Below, piece after piece: positions 37,839 to 45,442 of a stretch of 64,000 nucleotides of DNA. The position numbers were made by a program, and so were the translations under genes. Source of the stretch: Agromyces flavus. Its GTDB lineage: Bacteria; Actinomycetota; Actinomycetes; Actinomycetales; Microbacteriaceae. Every line of letters starts with the position of its first letter. The stretch's first letter is position 1. The stretch covers positions 1,550,001 to 1,614,000 of the forward strand of contig NZ_LT629755.1 in the NCBI RefSeq assembly GCF_900104685.1, in the 5' to 3' direction. The notes under the pieces were generated by a model. The model saw only the letters and a list, made by a program, of their open reading frames with translations, was not told where the DNA came from and did no database searches.

Positions 37839-39442
37839 ATCCTGAAGAGGCCGAAGCGGGGCTCGGGCAGGGGCGTTCGGCTGGCGAGCTCGAGCGCCAG
37901 CGCGAGCACGGTGCGCGTGTCGCCCGGCTCGATGATGCCGTCGTCCCAGAGGCGGGACGTGGAGTGGTAGGGGCTGCCCTGCGACTCGTACTGCTCGCGC
38001 ACGGGTGCCTTGAACGCCTCCTCGTCATCGGGCGACCACTGCTCGCCGCGCACGGCAAGCTGGTCGCGCTTGACGGTCGAGAGCACGGATGCCGCCTGCT
38101 CGCCGCCCATCACCGAGATGCGCGCGTTCGGCCACATCCAGAGGAACCGCGGCGAGTACGCCCGGCCGCACATCGAGTAATTGCCGGCGCCGAACGAGCC
38201 GCCGATGACGACCGTGAACTTCGGGACGCGCGTCGTGGCCACGGCGGTCACCATCTTGGCGCCGTGCTTGGCGATGCCGCCGGCCTCGGCATCGCGGCCC
38301 ACCATGAAGCCCGAGATGTTCTGCAGGAACAGCAGTGGGATGCCGCGCTGGTCGCACAGCTCGATGAAGTGCGCGCCCTTCATGGCCGACTCGCTGAAGA
38401 GCACGCCGTTGTTGGCGACGATGCCGACGGGGTGGCCGTCGATCCACGCGAACCCGGTCACGAGCGTGTCGCCGTACTCGCGCTTGAACTCGTGGAACTC
38501 GCTGCCGTCGACGAGCCGAGCGATGACCTCGCGCACGTCGTACGGCTGCTGCACGTCGACGGGCACGACCGCGGTCAGCGTCGACGGGTCGACGGCCGGC
38601 TCGCGCGGTTCGCGAACCGCCCAGGCGCGTTCCGTCGGCGCGGGCAGCGTCGCGACGATGTCGCGCACGATCTCGAGCGCGTGCTCGTCGCCCTCGGCGA
38701 GGTGGTCGGTCACGCCCGACTGGCGCGCATGCAGGTCGCCGCCGCCCAATTCCTCGGGCGTGACGACCTCGCCGATGGCGGCCTTCACGAGCGGCGGGCC
38801 GCCGAGGAAGATCGTGCCCTGGTTGCGGACGATCACGGTCTCGTCGCTCATCGCCGGCACGTACGCGCCGCCCGCGGTGCACGAGCCCATGACGGCGGCG
38901 ATCTGCGGGATCCGCCGTGCGGAGAGGTTGGCCTGGTTGTAGAAGATCCGCCCGAAGTGGTCGCGGTCGGGGAAGACCTCGTCCTGCTTGGGCAGGAACG
39001 CGCCGCCGGAGTCGACGAGGTACACGCACGGCAGGCGGTTCTCGAGCGCGACGTCCTGTGCGCGCAGGTGCTTCTTGACCGTCATCGGGTAGTACGTGCC
39101 GCCCTTGACGGTCGCGTCGTTGCAGACGACCATCACGGGCCGGCCGTGCACGAGCCCGATGCCGGCGATCACTCCCGCGGCGGGCGTGTCGTCGTCGTAG
39201 AGGTCGTCGGCCGCGAGCGGCGAGAGCTCGAGGAACGGACTGCCTTCGTCGAGCACCCGCTCGACGCGGTCGCGCGGCAGCAGCTTGCCTCGCGCGACAT
39301 GCCGGTCGCGGGATGCCTCGGGGCCGCCGAGGGCGGCTCGGGCGAGCTTCGCGCGCAACTCGTCGGCCAGCGCGGCGTGCGCGTCGGCGTTGGTGCGCGC
39401 GGCGTCGGATGCCGCGTCGACCGCGCTCGTGAGGATGTGCAT
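37835..39442 (-). CDS. accD1: Acyl-CoA carboxylase carboxyltransferase subunit
   Basis: The 535-residue beta subunit moves CO2 from carboxybiotin to an acyl-CoA. It has both crotonase-like halves: [43 protein letters not shown] and [18 protein letters not shown] in the first, [13 protein letters not shown] and [27 protein letters not shown] in the second. The latter motifs are typical of methylcrotonyl-CoA carboxylase. First gene of the eight-gene operon. Confidence 0.96.
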   Translation of the reverse strand: MHILTSAVDAASDAARTNADAHAALADELRAKLARAALGGPEASRDRHVARGKLLPRDRVERVLDEGSPFLELSPLAADDLYDDDTPAAGVIAGIGLVHGRPVMVVCNDATVKGGTYYPMTVKKHLRAQDVALENRLPCVYLVDSGGAFLPKQDEVFPDRDHFGRIFYNQANLSARRIPQIAAVMGSCTAGGAYVPAMSDETVIVRNQGTIFLGGPPLVKAAIGEVVTPEELGGGDLHARQSGVTDHLAEGDEHALEIVRDIVATLPAPTERAWAVREPREPAVDPSTLTAVVPVDVQQPYDVREVIARLVDGSEFHEFKREYGDTLVTGFAWIDGHPVGIVANNGVLFSESAMKGAHFIELCDQRGIPLLFLQNISGFMVGRDAEAGGIAKHGAKMVTAVATTRVPKFTVVIGGSFGAGNYSMCGRAYSPRFLWMWPNARISVMGGEQAASVLSTVKRDQLAVRGEQWSPDDEEAFKAPVREQYESQGSPYHSTSRLWDDGIIEPGDTRTVLALALELASRTPLPEPRFGLFRM

Positions 39443-39486
39443 CCGCTCCCGTCCGCCTCTCCGTCGTGGCGTGCACGCGAGCGCTT

Positions 39487-39542
39487 CGGTGAACGCTCGC
39501 TAACCGGGATTCATGTTAGCCGCGATTCACCGAGATCCGCAA
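39487..39542 (-). promoter_or_regulatory. accD1 operon promoter with paired inverted TetR-type operators
   Basis: On the minus strand TTGCGG (39537-39542) and TAACAT (39513-39518) are 18 bp apart. Two sites of the form GTTAGC-N5-TTCACCG lie in opposite orientation: 39487-39504 (minus) and 39515-39532 (plus), separated by 10 bp. One covers the spacer and part of the -10, the other lies downstream. Each site is itself an imperfect palindrome as TetR-family dimers bind. Confidence 0.65.
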
Positions 39543-39547
39543 CCGGG

Positions 39548-40132
39548 TCAGCCGGCGCGTCCGCGGCCGTCGGCGGCGAGGCCCGCGACGATCCGCTCGA
39601 GTCCGTACGACCACGCCGCATCGACCTCGCCGCCGAGTCGGAACGCCCCCACGAGTTCCATGCTCGTGAAGCCGTGCATCCATGCGGTGAGGGTGCGAGC
39701 GGCCTTCAGGGCGTGCTCCTCGCCCACGAGGCGGCGTGCGGCTTCGAGCAGCGCCGCGGCGCCGTGGTCGAGCGCCGCACGATCGGGGCTCGCCGACCCC
39801 GGCAGCGGGCCGAACACGAGCGCGTACCCCTGCGGATGCTCGTGGGCGAAACGCCGCGCCACCTCCGCGAGGGCCCGCACCGCGGTCGCCGCGTCCGCGC
39901 CCGCGTCGGCGAGCGCCACGTCGAGGCGATCGCCGAGCTCGCGCGACACATCGTCGACGACCACCCGGACGAGGTCGTCGCGATCGCGCACGTGCTTGTA
40001 CAGCGATGGGGCCCGCACGCCGAGCGCCGTGGCCACCGCCTGCATCGTGAGCCCATCCCGCCCGTCGCGTTCGAGCACCGTTCGGGCGGCCGCACGCAAC
40101 GAGTCGGGCGTGATCCTGGTCGGCGTCGGCAT
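39548..40132 (-). CDS. TetR/AcrR family regulator (WHG-type C-terminus)
   Basis: A 194-residue repressor with HTH LTMQAVATALGVRAPSLYKHVRDRDDLVRVV and a C-terminal domain like TetR_C_33 (EHPQGYALVFGPLPG, LTAWMHGFTSMELVGAF). GAGGAGG lies 4 nt before the ATG. It is divergent from the MBL gene; a 7-bp-arm palindrome in the shared promoter is the likely operator, so it probably controls itself and that gene. Confidence 0.9.
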   Translation of the reverse strand: MPTPTRITPDSLRAAARTVLERDGRDGLTMQAVATALGVRAPSLYKHVRDRDDLVRVVVDDVSRELGDRLDVALADAGADAATAVRALAEVARRFAHEHPQGYALVFGPLPGSASPDRAALDHGAAALLEAARRLVGEEHALKAARTLTAWMHGFTSMELVGAFRLGGEVDAAWSYGLERIVAGLAADGRGRAG

Positions 40133-40143
40133 CGGTCCTCCTC

Positions 40144-40187
40144 ATGGCTATTGACATTAGCCATCATAGCTACGTATCATAGCTCAC
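40144..40187 (+). promoter_or_regulatory. Divergent promoter/operator between tetR and MBL genes
   Basis: ATGGCTA (40144-40150), 7 bp, TAGCCAT (40158-40164) is a perfect interrupted palindrome. On the plus strand TTGACA (40151-40156) and TATCAT (40175-40180) are 18 bp apart, close to consensus, and TATCAT ends 7 nt before the MBL ATG (leaderless). A TATGAT on the minus strand (40163-40168) serves the tetR gene. AGCTA/TAGCT form a second, smaller inverted repeat. Confidence 0.7.
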
Positions 40188-40919
40188 ATGGAACTTCAGC
40201 CGGGACTGCGACGCGTGGGCAACGAGATCGTCGCCTGCTACCTCCTCATCGACGATCGCGGGGTGACGGTGGTCGACGCCGGGCTCGCCCGACAGTACGA
40301 CGAACTGCTCGACGAACTCGCCGACGCGGGCCGCACGGTCGACGACGTGCGCGCGGTGATCCTCACGCACGGCGACACCGACCACATCGGGTTCGCCGAG
40401 CGGCTGCGACGCGATCACGGGGTGCCCGTGTACGTCCACGCCGACGACGCCGCACGGGCCCGCGGCGAGTCGAAGCCGTCCGCATCGTTCGGCCGCGGCA
40501 TCCGCCCCTGGCCCGTCGTCCGCTTCTTCGCCTACGCCCTGTCGCGCGGCGGGGCTCGCACCGAGTACCTCACCGAGGTGCGCACCGTCGCCGATGGCGA
40601 CCGGCTCGGCGACCTGCCCGGCTCGCCCGTCATCGTCGGCATGCCGGGGCACTCGCCCGGCAGCGTGGCGGTCCACTCCCCCGATCTCGACGCCGTGTGC
40701 GTCGGCGACGCGCTGACCACCCGCCACGTGCTCACCGGCCGACGCGGACCGGCACCGGCCCCGTTCACCGACGACCCGGGTGGCGCGCTCGACTCGCTCG
40801 ACCGCCTCACCGCGATCGATGCGACCTGGGTGCTTCCCGGCCACGGCACGCCGTGGAACCGCGGAACCCGCGAGGCCGTGCGCCTCGTGCGCGAGGCGGC
40901 CCAGGCACCGGTGCGCTGA
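40188..40919 (+). CDS. MBL-fold metallo-hydrolase
   Basis: A 243-residue metallo-beta-lactamase-fold hydrolase with THGDTDHIGFAERL (HxDxDH variant HGDTDH), GMPGHSPGSVAV, VCVGDAL and LPGHGTPW zinc and core motifs. Substrate unknown; possibly a quorum lactone, thioester or glyoxalase-type ester. It begins directly after a strong promoter and is probably repressed by the divergent TetR. Confidence 0.9.
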   Translation: MELQPGLRRVGNEIVACYLLIDDRGVTVVDAGLARQYDELLDELADAGRTVDDVRAVILTHGDTDHIGFAERLRRDHGVPVYVHADDAARARGESKPSASFGRGIRPWPVVRFFAYALSRGGARTEYLTEVRTVADGDRLGDLPGSPVIVGMPGHSPGSVAVHSPDLDAVCVGDALTTRHVLTGRRGPAPAPFTDDPGGALDSLDRLTAIDATWVLPGHGTPWNRGTREAVRLVREAAQAPVR

Positions 40920-40940
40920 CCGCGGGCAGGCCGCGGTCGC

Positions 40941-40979
40941 TTGCCGATGTCGAGCACGTCGGTTAGTGTGCATTCACCG
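40941..40979 (+). promoter_or_regulatory. Promoter of second tetR with GTTAGT-N5-TTCACCG site
   Basis: TTGCCG (40941-40946) and TAGTGT (40964-40969) are 17 bp apart. GTTAGT-GTGCA-TTCACCG at 40962-40979 overlaps the -10 and matches the two sites in front of accD1 in 12 of 13 fixed positions. Confidence 0.6.
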
Positions 40980-40999
40980 AATGCCCCGGGAGGTGCACC

Positions 41000-41596
41000 C
41001 TGAGCGAGACGCTCACCGAGCGCGGCCGCGCCAAGGCCGACCGCCGTGCCGCCCTGCTCGACGCCGCCGCGCGACTGTTCGCCGACCGCGGTTACGCCGG
41101 CGTCACGCTCGAGGAGCTGGGGCAGGCCGCCGGCGTCTCGGGGCCCGCCGTCTACCGTCACTTCCCCGGGAAGTCGGCCGTGCTGGCGGCGATCCTCGCC
41201 GATGCGAGCGAGGGCCTGCTCGACGGCGGACGGCGCACGGTCGCCGACGCCGACGACGCCGCGATGGCGCTGCGGGCGCTCATCCGCTTCCACGTCGACT
41301 TCGCACTCGCGAACGCCGACGTGATCCGCGTGCAGGACCGCGACCTCACGAGCCTCGACGAGGCCGACGCGCACGGTGTCCGGCGACTGCAGCGCGAGTA
41401 CGTCGAACTCTGGGTGGGCGTGCTCGCCCACCTGCGGCCCGACCGGGCCGAATCGGAGCATCGGATCCGGGCTCACGCGGCCTTCGGTCTGATCAACTCC
41501 ACTCCCCACAGCGCCCGCATCCATGGGCGCCGACCCGCGGACAAGGTGGTCCGCAGCATCCTGGAGGACATGGCATGGTCGAGCCTCACGTCGTGA
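41000..41596 (+). CDS. TetR family regulator, apparent CTG start
   Basis: A 198-residue repressor: RAALLDAAARLFADRGYAGVTLEELGQAAGVSGPAVYRHFPGKSAVLAAIL (cited in part) is a complete TetR HTH near the N-terminus. An in-frame TAG at 40964 leaves no ATG, GTG or TTG before the HTH. The only start-like codon is CTG at 41000, with GGGAGG 6 nt upstream, giving LSETLTERGRAK. The C-terminal domain resembles regulators of acyl-CoA genes. Its promoter shares an operator-like site with the accD1 operon, so it may control leucine catabolism. It overlaps the next gene by 22 bp. Confidence 0.8.
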   Translation: MSETLTERGRAKADRRAALLDAAARLFADRGYAGVTLEELGQAAGVSGPAVYRHFPGKSAVLAAILADASEGLLDGGRRTVADADDAAMALRALIRFHVDFALANADVIRVQDRDLTSLDEADAHGVRRLQREYVELWVGVLAHLRPDRAESEHRIRAHAAFGLINSTPHSARIHGRRPADKVVRSILEDMAWSSLTS

Positions 41597-42060
41597 CCCT
41601 GCGCGCGACCCGCGCAGGCGACCTCGATGAGCTGTTCCGCATCCAACTCGACCCCGAGGCGAACCGCATGGCGGCGTTCACGTCCGCCGATCCGTCGGAC
41701 CGCGCGGCGTTCGACGCCTACTGGGCGCGCCTGGCCGCCCGCGAGGACGCCGACAACCGCACGGTGCGCTCCGACGGCCGGATCGTGGGAAGGGTGGCGC
41801 GCTGGATCGACGCCGAGACGGGCATGGCCGAGATCACGTACTGGATCGACCGCGAGCACTGGGGGCGCGGAATCGCCACGCGCGCCATGCGCCTGTTCCT
41901 CGACACGCAGCCGCGCCCCGTGCGGGCGCGAGCCGCGGCCGACAATGCCGCGTCGATCGCGTTGCTCACGCGACTCGGCTTCGTCGAGGTCGGCCGCGAC
42001 CGCGGCTTCGCGAACGCGCGCGGCGAGGAGATCGAGGAGATCGAGTTCGTGCTGCGCTGA
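41575..42060 (+). CDS. GNAT family N-acetyltransferase
   Basis: A 161-residue RimJ/RimL-like acetyltransferase: GMAEITYWIDREHWGRGIATRAMRLFL holds the acetyl-CoA loop, followed by ADNAASIALLTRLGFVEVGRDRGFANARGEEIEE. Substrate unknown. GGAGG lies 7 nt before the ATG inside the end of the tetR gene, so the two are co-transcribed. Confidence 0.9.
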   Translation: MVEPHVVTLRATRAGDLDELFRIQLDPEANRMAAFTSADPSDRAAFDAYWARLAAREDADNRTVRSDGRIVGRVARWIDAETGMAEITYWIDREHWGRGIATRAMRLFLDTQPRPVRARAAADNAASIALLTRLGFVEVGRDRGFANARGEEIEEIEFVLR

Positions 42061-42067
42061 GCGCCCG

Positions 42068-42394
42068 TCAGCGGTTGCGGTAGAGCTCCATGAGCGGTGC
42101 GGGGACGCGACCGCGGTCGGACACCTGGTGGCCGTTCGCGCGGAGCCACTCGCGCGCGTCCTTGGTGTCGCCGGCCGACGACGTGCCGCGGCGGCTTCGG
42201 CTCGAGCCGGCACGACCGGCACCGGTCTTCCGAGCGGCTTTCACGTAGGGGGCGATGGCGGCCTGGAACTTCTCGGCATTCGCCGAGGAGAGGTCGATCG
42301 CGTATTCGGCACCGTCGATGGTGAAGGAGACCGTGCGATCGGCGTCGGATCCGTCGAGATCGTCGATGAGCGTCTCGACAACTCGCTTGGCCAT
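42068..42394 (-). CDS. lsr2: Nucleoid-associated protein Lsr2
   Basis: Lsr2 is the actinobacterial H-NS analogue: it bridges AT-rich DNA and silences foreign genes. The 108-residue protein has the N-terminal dimerisation domain (VVETLIDDLDGSDADRTVSFTIDGAEYAIDLS in parts), a basic linker, and the C-terminal DNA-binding part DAREWLRANGHQVSDRGRVPAPLMELY with its RGR AT-hook-like motif. It is preceded by an unusually AT-rich control region. Confidence 0.97.
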   Translation of the reverse strand: MAKRVVETLIDDLDGSDADRTVSFTIDGAEYAIDLSSANAEKFQAAIAPYVKAARKTGAGRAGSSRSRRGTSSAGDTKDAREWLRANGHQVSDRGRVPAPLMELYRNR

Positions 42395-42425
42395 GGGTCA
42401 CGACCTTTCCGCGGCATTCGCCACT

Positions 42426-42490
42426 GAATTCTGGGAGGGGTGCTTGCTGAATTCGAGCATATTCCTTCTCGAATTCGAGTGCACGAATTC
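42426..42490. promoter_or_regulatory. AT-rich lsr2 control region with four GAATTC palindromes
   Basis: GAATTC occurs at 42426, 42449, 42471 and 42485 within 65 bp; the third is the core of a 12-bp perfect palindrome CTCGAATTCGAG (42468-42479). A TATGCT box on the minus strand at 42456-42461 gives lsr2 a leader of about 55 nt. The region is a plausible site for self-binding by Lsr2. Confidence 0.55.
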
Positions 42491-42546
42491 ATGCGAAGCT
42501 GTGCAGAAGTTGTGCGGAATACCGTGCCATGCGCCGCGGCGCCATT

Positions 42547-42855
42547 TCAGGCGACGACGGCACCGAGTCGGTCGGCGAGCGCGCGGATCCGCTTCGCCAG
42601 CGCGACGTCGCGGCTGGTGACCGCACCGACGTCGTGCGACGAGAGGTCGAATTCGATTCGGCCCCAGCCGAGCCGCACATCGGGATGGTGGTTCGCGGCA
42701 TCCGCCTCGATCGCGACGGCGTCGAGCAGGCGCACCGCACTCGCGAAATCAGCGGTGCGGAATTCCGCAGTCAACCGTTCTCCGTCGTGCCGGAATCCGG
42801 TTCCGTCGAGTTCCGCCGCGACATCCTCTCGGGAGAGCGGCGTGTGAGCGTCCAT
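42547..42855 (-). CDS. 4a-hydroxytetrahydrobiopterin dehydratase
   Basis: A 102-residue pterin-4a-carbinolamine dehydratase (PhhB/DCoH fold): LSREDVAAEL, then FASAVRLLDAVAIEADAANHHPDVRLGWGRIEFDLSSHDVGAVT, which has the NHHPD catalytic motif. It recycles oxidised pterin cofactor or acts as a regulator in bacteria. The ATG at 42855 has no clear ribosome binding site. Confidence 0.92.
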   Translation of the reverse strand: MDAHTPLSREDVAAELDGTGFRHDGERLTAEFRTADFASAVRLLDAVAIEADAANHHPDVRLGWGRIEFDLSSHDVGAVTSRDVALAKRIRALADRLGAVVA

Positions 42856-42908
42856 ACGCCGATCATCCCGCCGCCGAGGATGACGCGCCAGCCTCGACGA
42901 CCGCCGAA

Positions 42909-42956
42909 TGCCGTTTCCGCCGGATTCCGGGTGATGGATACCCGGCGGAAACGGCA
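42909..42956. terminator. Terminator-like hairpin after bkdC
   Basis: A 15-bp perfect stem (TGCCGTTTCCGCCGG and its complement) with an 18-nt loop lies 24 nt beyond the bkdC stop. No T tract. It separates the bkd operon from the pterin dehydratase gene. Confidence 0.65.
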
Positions 42957-42980
42957 ATTCGACGCGAGTGACGTGCGTGA

Positions 42981-44417
42981 TCAGGCCATCGTCAGGGCGA
43001 GACCAGGGTCGCGCAGGATGCGCCCGATGTCGGCGAGGAAGCGCGAGCCCTGCTCGCCGTCGACCAGGCGGTGATCGAACGAGAGCGAGAGCGTCATCAC
43101 GTCGCGCAACGCGATCTCGCCGCGATGCTCCCATGGAGTGCGCCGCACGGCGCCCATCGCCAGGATCGCCGCCTCGCCCGGGTTGAGGATGGGGGTGCCC
43201 GCGTCGATCCCGAAGACGCCGATGTTCGTGATCGAGATCGTGCCGCCCGAGAGGTCGGCCGGCGCGGTCTTCCCGGCACGAGCCGTCTCGGCGAGCGATG
43301 CGATTGCGTCGGCCAGGTCGATGAGCGTCATCCGCTCGGCGCCCTTGAGGTTCGGCACGACGAGCCCGCGGTCGGTCGCCGTGGCGATGCCGAGGTTCAC
43401 GTGACCGAAGCGCACGATCTCCTGGGCGTCCTCGTCCCAGCGCGAGTTCACCTCGGGAGTGCGCGCCGCCGCGATGCAGAGCGCCTTCGCGACGACCGTG
43501 AGCGGCGTCACCTTGTGGCCGGCGTAGGCGCGATCGGCGCGGACGGAGGCGAGCAGCTCCATCGTGGCCGTGACGTCGACCGTGAGGAACTCCGTCACGT
43601 GCGGCGCGGTGAACGCGCTGCGCACCATCGCCGCGGCGGTGTGCTTGCGCACGCCCTTGATCGGGATGCGGGTCTCGTCGGCCACGGCGTCGGTCGCGGC
43701 GGAGGTCGCCGCTGGGGTCGCCTGGGTCGCGGGCTCGCCCGTAGGGGTGCCGGATGCCGCGGCCTCGACGTCGGCACGCGTGATGAGCCCGCGCTCCCCC
43801 GTGCCCGCGATGCGTTCGAGGTCGATGCCGAGGTCGCGCGCGAGCTTGCGGACGGGTGGCGTCGAGCGAGGGCGCTCGGGGCGCTCGTCGGCGTCGTGCA
43901 GCCCGTTGACCGAATGCGTCGCGGTGTCGGGCTCGATGCGATCGTGCTCGGGCGGCGCCTGAACGAGGTCGTCGCTGAGCGCCGATGCGCCGCCGCCCCC
44001 GAGCCGGCGCGCGCGCCGCTTGGGACCGCGCTCGGCGCCCGCCCCGTACCCGACGAGCGTCGGCTCGCGGGTCTCGGCGACGTCGGCCGTCTGCGCCGCC
44101 GCGGCCGGCGCCGCAGCCTCGGCGGAGGCGGCGGATTCCACGGGCGCTGCCGCCTCCGCCGCCGCGGCCCCGTCACCCGTGTCGCACGAGAACAGCTTCT
44201 CGCCGACGTTCACGGTCTCGCCCTCGGCGGCGTGCAGCGCGGTGACGGTGCCCTCGAACGGCGACGGCAGCTCGACGACGGCCTTGGCGGTCTCGACGTC
44301 GGCGATGATCTGGTTGAGCTCGACGTGGTCGCCGACCTTGACGCGCCAGGCGACGATCTCGGACTCGGTGAGACCCTCGCCGAGGTCGGGCAGTGCGAAG
44401 TCGCGGATCATGCTCAC
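42981..44417 (-). CDS. bkdC: Dihydrolipoamide acyltransferase (E2) of branched-chain 2-oxo acid dehydrogenase
   Basis: The 478-residue E2 has an N-terminal lipoyl domain (DLGEGLTESEIVAW, lipoylated lysine in VETAKAVVELPSPF), a peripheral-subunit-binding domain (PPVRKLARDLGIDLERIAGTGERGLITRADVEA in parts) and the catalytic acyltransferase domain ending SLSFDHRLVDGEQGSRFL with the catalytic histidine. It transfers the branched acyl group to CoA. The GTG at 44417 overlaps the E1-beta stop (GTGA). Confidence 0.95.
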   Translation of the reverse strand: MSMIRDFALPDLGEGLTESEIVAWRVKVGDHVELNQIIADVETAKAVVELPSPFEGTVTALHAAEGETVNVGEKLFSCDTGDGAAAAEAAAPVESAASAEAAAPAAAAQTADVAETREPTLVGYGAGAERGPKRRARRLGGGGASALSDDLVQAPPEHDRIEPDTATHSVNGLHDADERPERPRSTPPVRKLARDLGIDLERIAGTGERGLITRADVEAAASGTPTGEPATQATPAATSAATDAVADETRIPIKGVRKHTAAAMVRSAFTAPHVTEFLTVDVTATMELLASVRADRAYAGHKVTPLTVVAKALCIAAARTPEVNSRWDEDAQEIVRFGHVNLGIATATDRGLVVPNLKGAERMTLIDLADAIASLAETARAGKTAPADLSGGTISITNIGVFGIDAGTPILNPGEAAILAMGAVRRTPWEHRGEIALRDVMTLSLSFDHRLVDGEQGSRFLADIGRILRDPGLALTMA

Positions 44418-45442
44418 GCCTCCACGCCGGAGACGTCGGACGCCTCGGAGAGCGAGTTCGGCCGGCCCATCGCCCGGTCGACGCCGTCGAGGATGCGATC
44501 CAGGTCGGGCAGGTGGAACTGCTCGAGCTTCGCGGGCGGGTACGGGATGTCGTGCCCGGTCACCCGCACGGGCGCGGCCTCGAGGAACTCGAAGCAGCGC
44601 TCGGTGATCGACGCGGCGATCTCGGCGCCCACGCCCCCCTGCTCTCCCGCCTCGTGCGCGACGACCAGCCGGCCGGTGCGGCGCACCGAGGCCTCGATGG
44701 TGGCGCAGTCGACGGGCGCGAGCGAGCGCAGGTCGATGACCTCGATCGACACACCCTCCTCGGCGGCGGCGGTCGCGGCATCCTTCGCGGTCTGCACGAG
44801 CGCGCCGTACGTGACGAGGGTGACGTCGCGACCGGACGCCACGACCGTGGCGACGCCCATCGGGCGCGCGTCGGCGAGGTTCGCGTCGAGGTCGACCTCG
44901 CCCTTGACGTGGTAGCGCCGCTTGGGCTCGAGGAAGATCACGGGGTCGTCGCTCGCGATGGCCTGGCGGATCATGACGTACGCGTCGGCCGGGTTGGAGC
45001 AGGCGATCACGCGCAGGCCCGCGGTGTGCGTGAAGTAGGCCTCGGGCGACTCGGAGTGGTGCTCGGCCGCGCCGATTCCGCCGCCGAACGGGATGCGGAT
45101 GACCATGGGCATGCGCACGGTGCCGCGCGAACGGTAGTGGAGCTTGGCGACCTGCGCGACGATCTGGTCGAATGCCGGGTACACGAACCCGTCGAACTGG
45201 ATCTCGACCACGGGCCGGAAGCCGCGATACGCGAGCCCGACGGCCGAGCCGACGATGCCGGCCTCGGACAGCGGCGTGTCGACCACGCGGTGCTCGCCGA
45301 ACTCGGCCTTGAGCCCGTCGGTGACGCGGAACACGCCCCCGAGCGTGCCGATGTCCTCGCCGAGCAGCACGACCTTGTCGTCGTCGGCGAGCGCGCGGCG
45401 GAGGCCCTCGTTGATGGCCTTCCCGAACGTGACCGTGGTCAT
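44414..45442 (-). CDS. bkdB: Branched-chain 2-oxo acid dehydrogenase E1 beta subunit
   Basis: The 342-residue E1-beta: FGKAINEGLRRALADDDKVVLLGEDIG, the FRVTDGLKAEFGEHRVVDTPLSEAGIVGSAVGLAYRG block (in parts), PFGGGIGAAEHHSESPEAYF and VIDLRSLAPVD. It forms the thiamine-pyrophosphate enzyme with E1-alpha, decarboxylating the 2-oxo acids from leucine, isoleucine and valine. The ATG overlaps the E1-alpha stop (ATGA). Confidence 0.95.
   Translation of the reverse strand: MTTVTFGKAINEGLRRALADDDKVVLLGEDIGTLGGVFRVTDGLKAEFGEHRVVDTPLSEAGIVGSAVGLAYRGFRPVVEIQFDGFVYPAFDQIVAQVAKLHYRSRGTVRMPMVIRIPFGGGIGAAEHHSESPEAYFTHTAGLRVIACSNPADAYVMIRQAIASDDPVIFLEPKRRYHVKGEVDLDANLADARPMGVATVVASGRDVTLVTYGALVQTAKDAATAAAEEGVSIEVIDLRSLAPVDCATIEASVRRTGRLVVAHEAGEQGGVGAEIAASITERCFEFLEAAPVRVTGHDIPYPPAKLEQFHLPDLDRILDGVDRAMGRPNSLSEASDVSGVEA

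Noticed and set aside
37964..40966. 1000-codon plus-strand frame over accD1 and tetR
   Set aside because: Antisense shadow of the carboxyltransferase and tetR genes, with no recognisable domain.
40981..42060. Alternative ATG at 40981 for the second TetR gene
   Set aside because: It is in another frame and yields Arg-rich sequence; the TetR helix-turn-helix is only read in the CTG frame.
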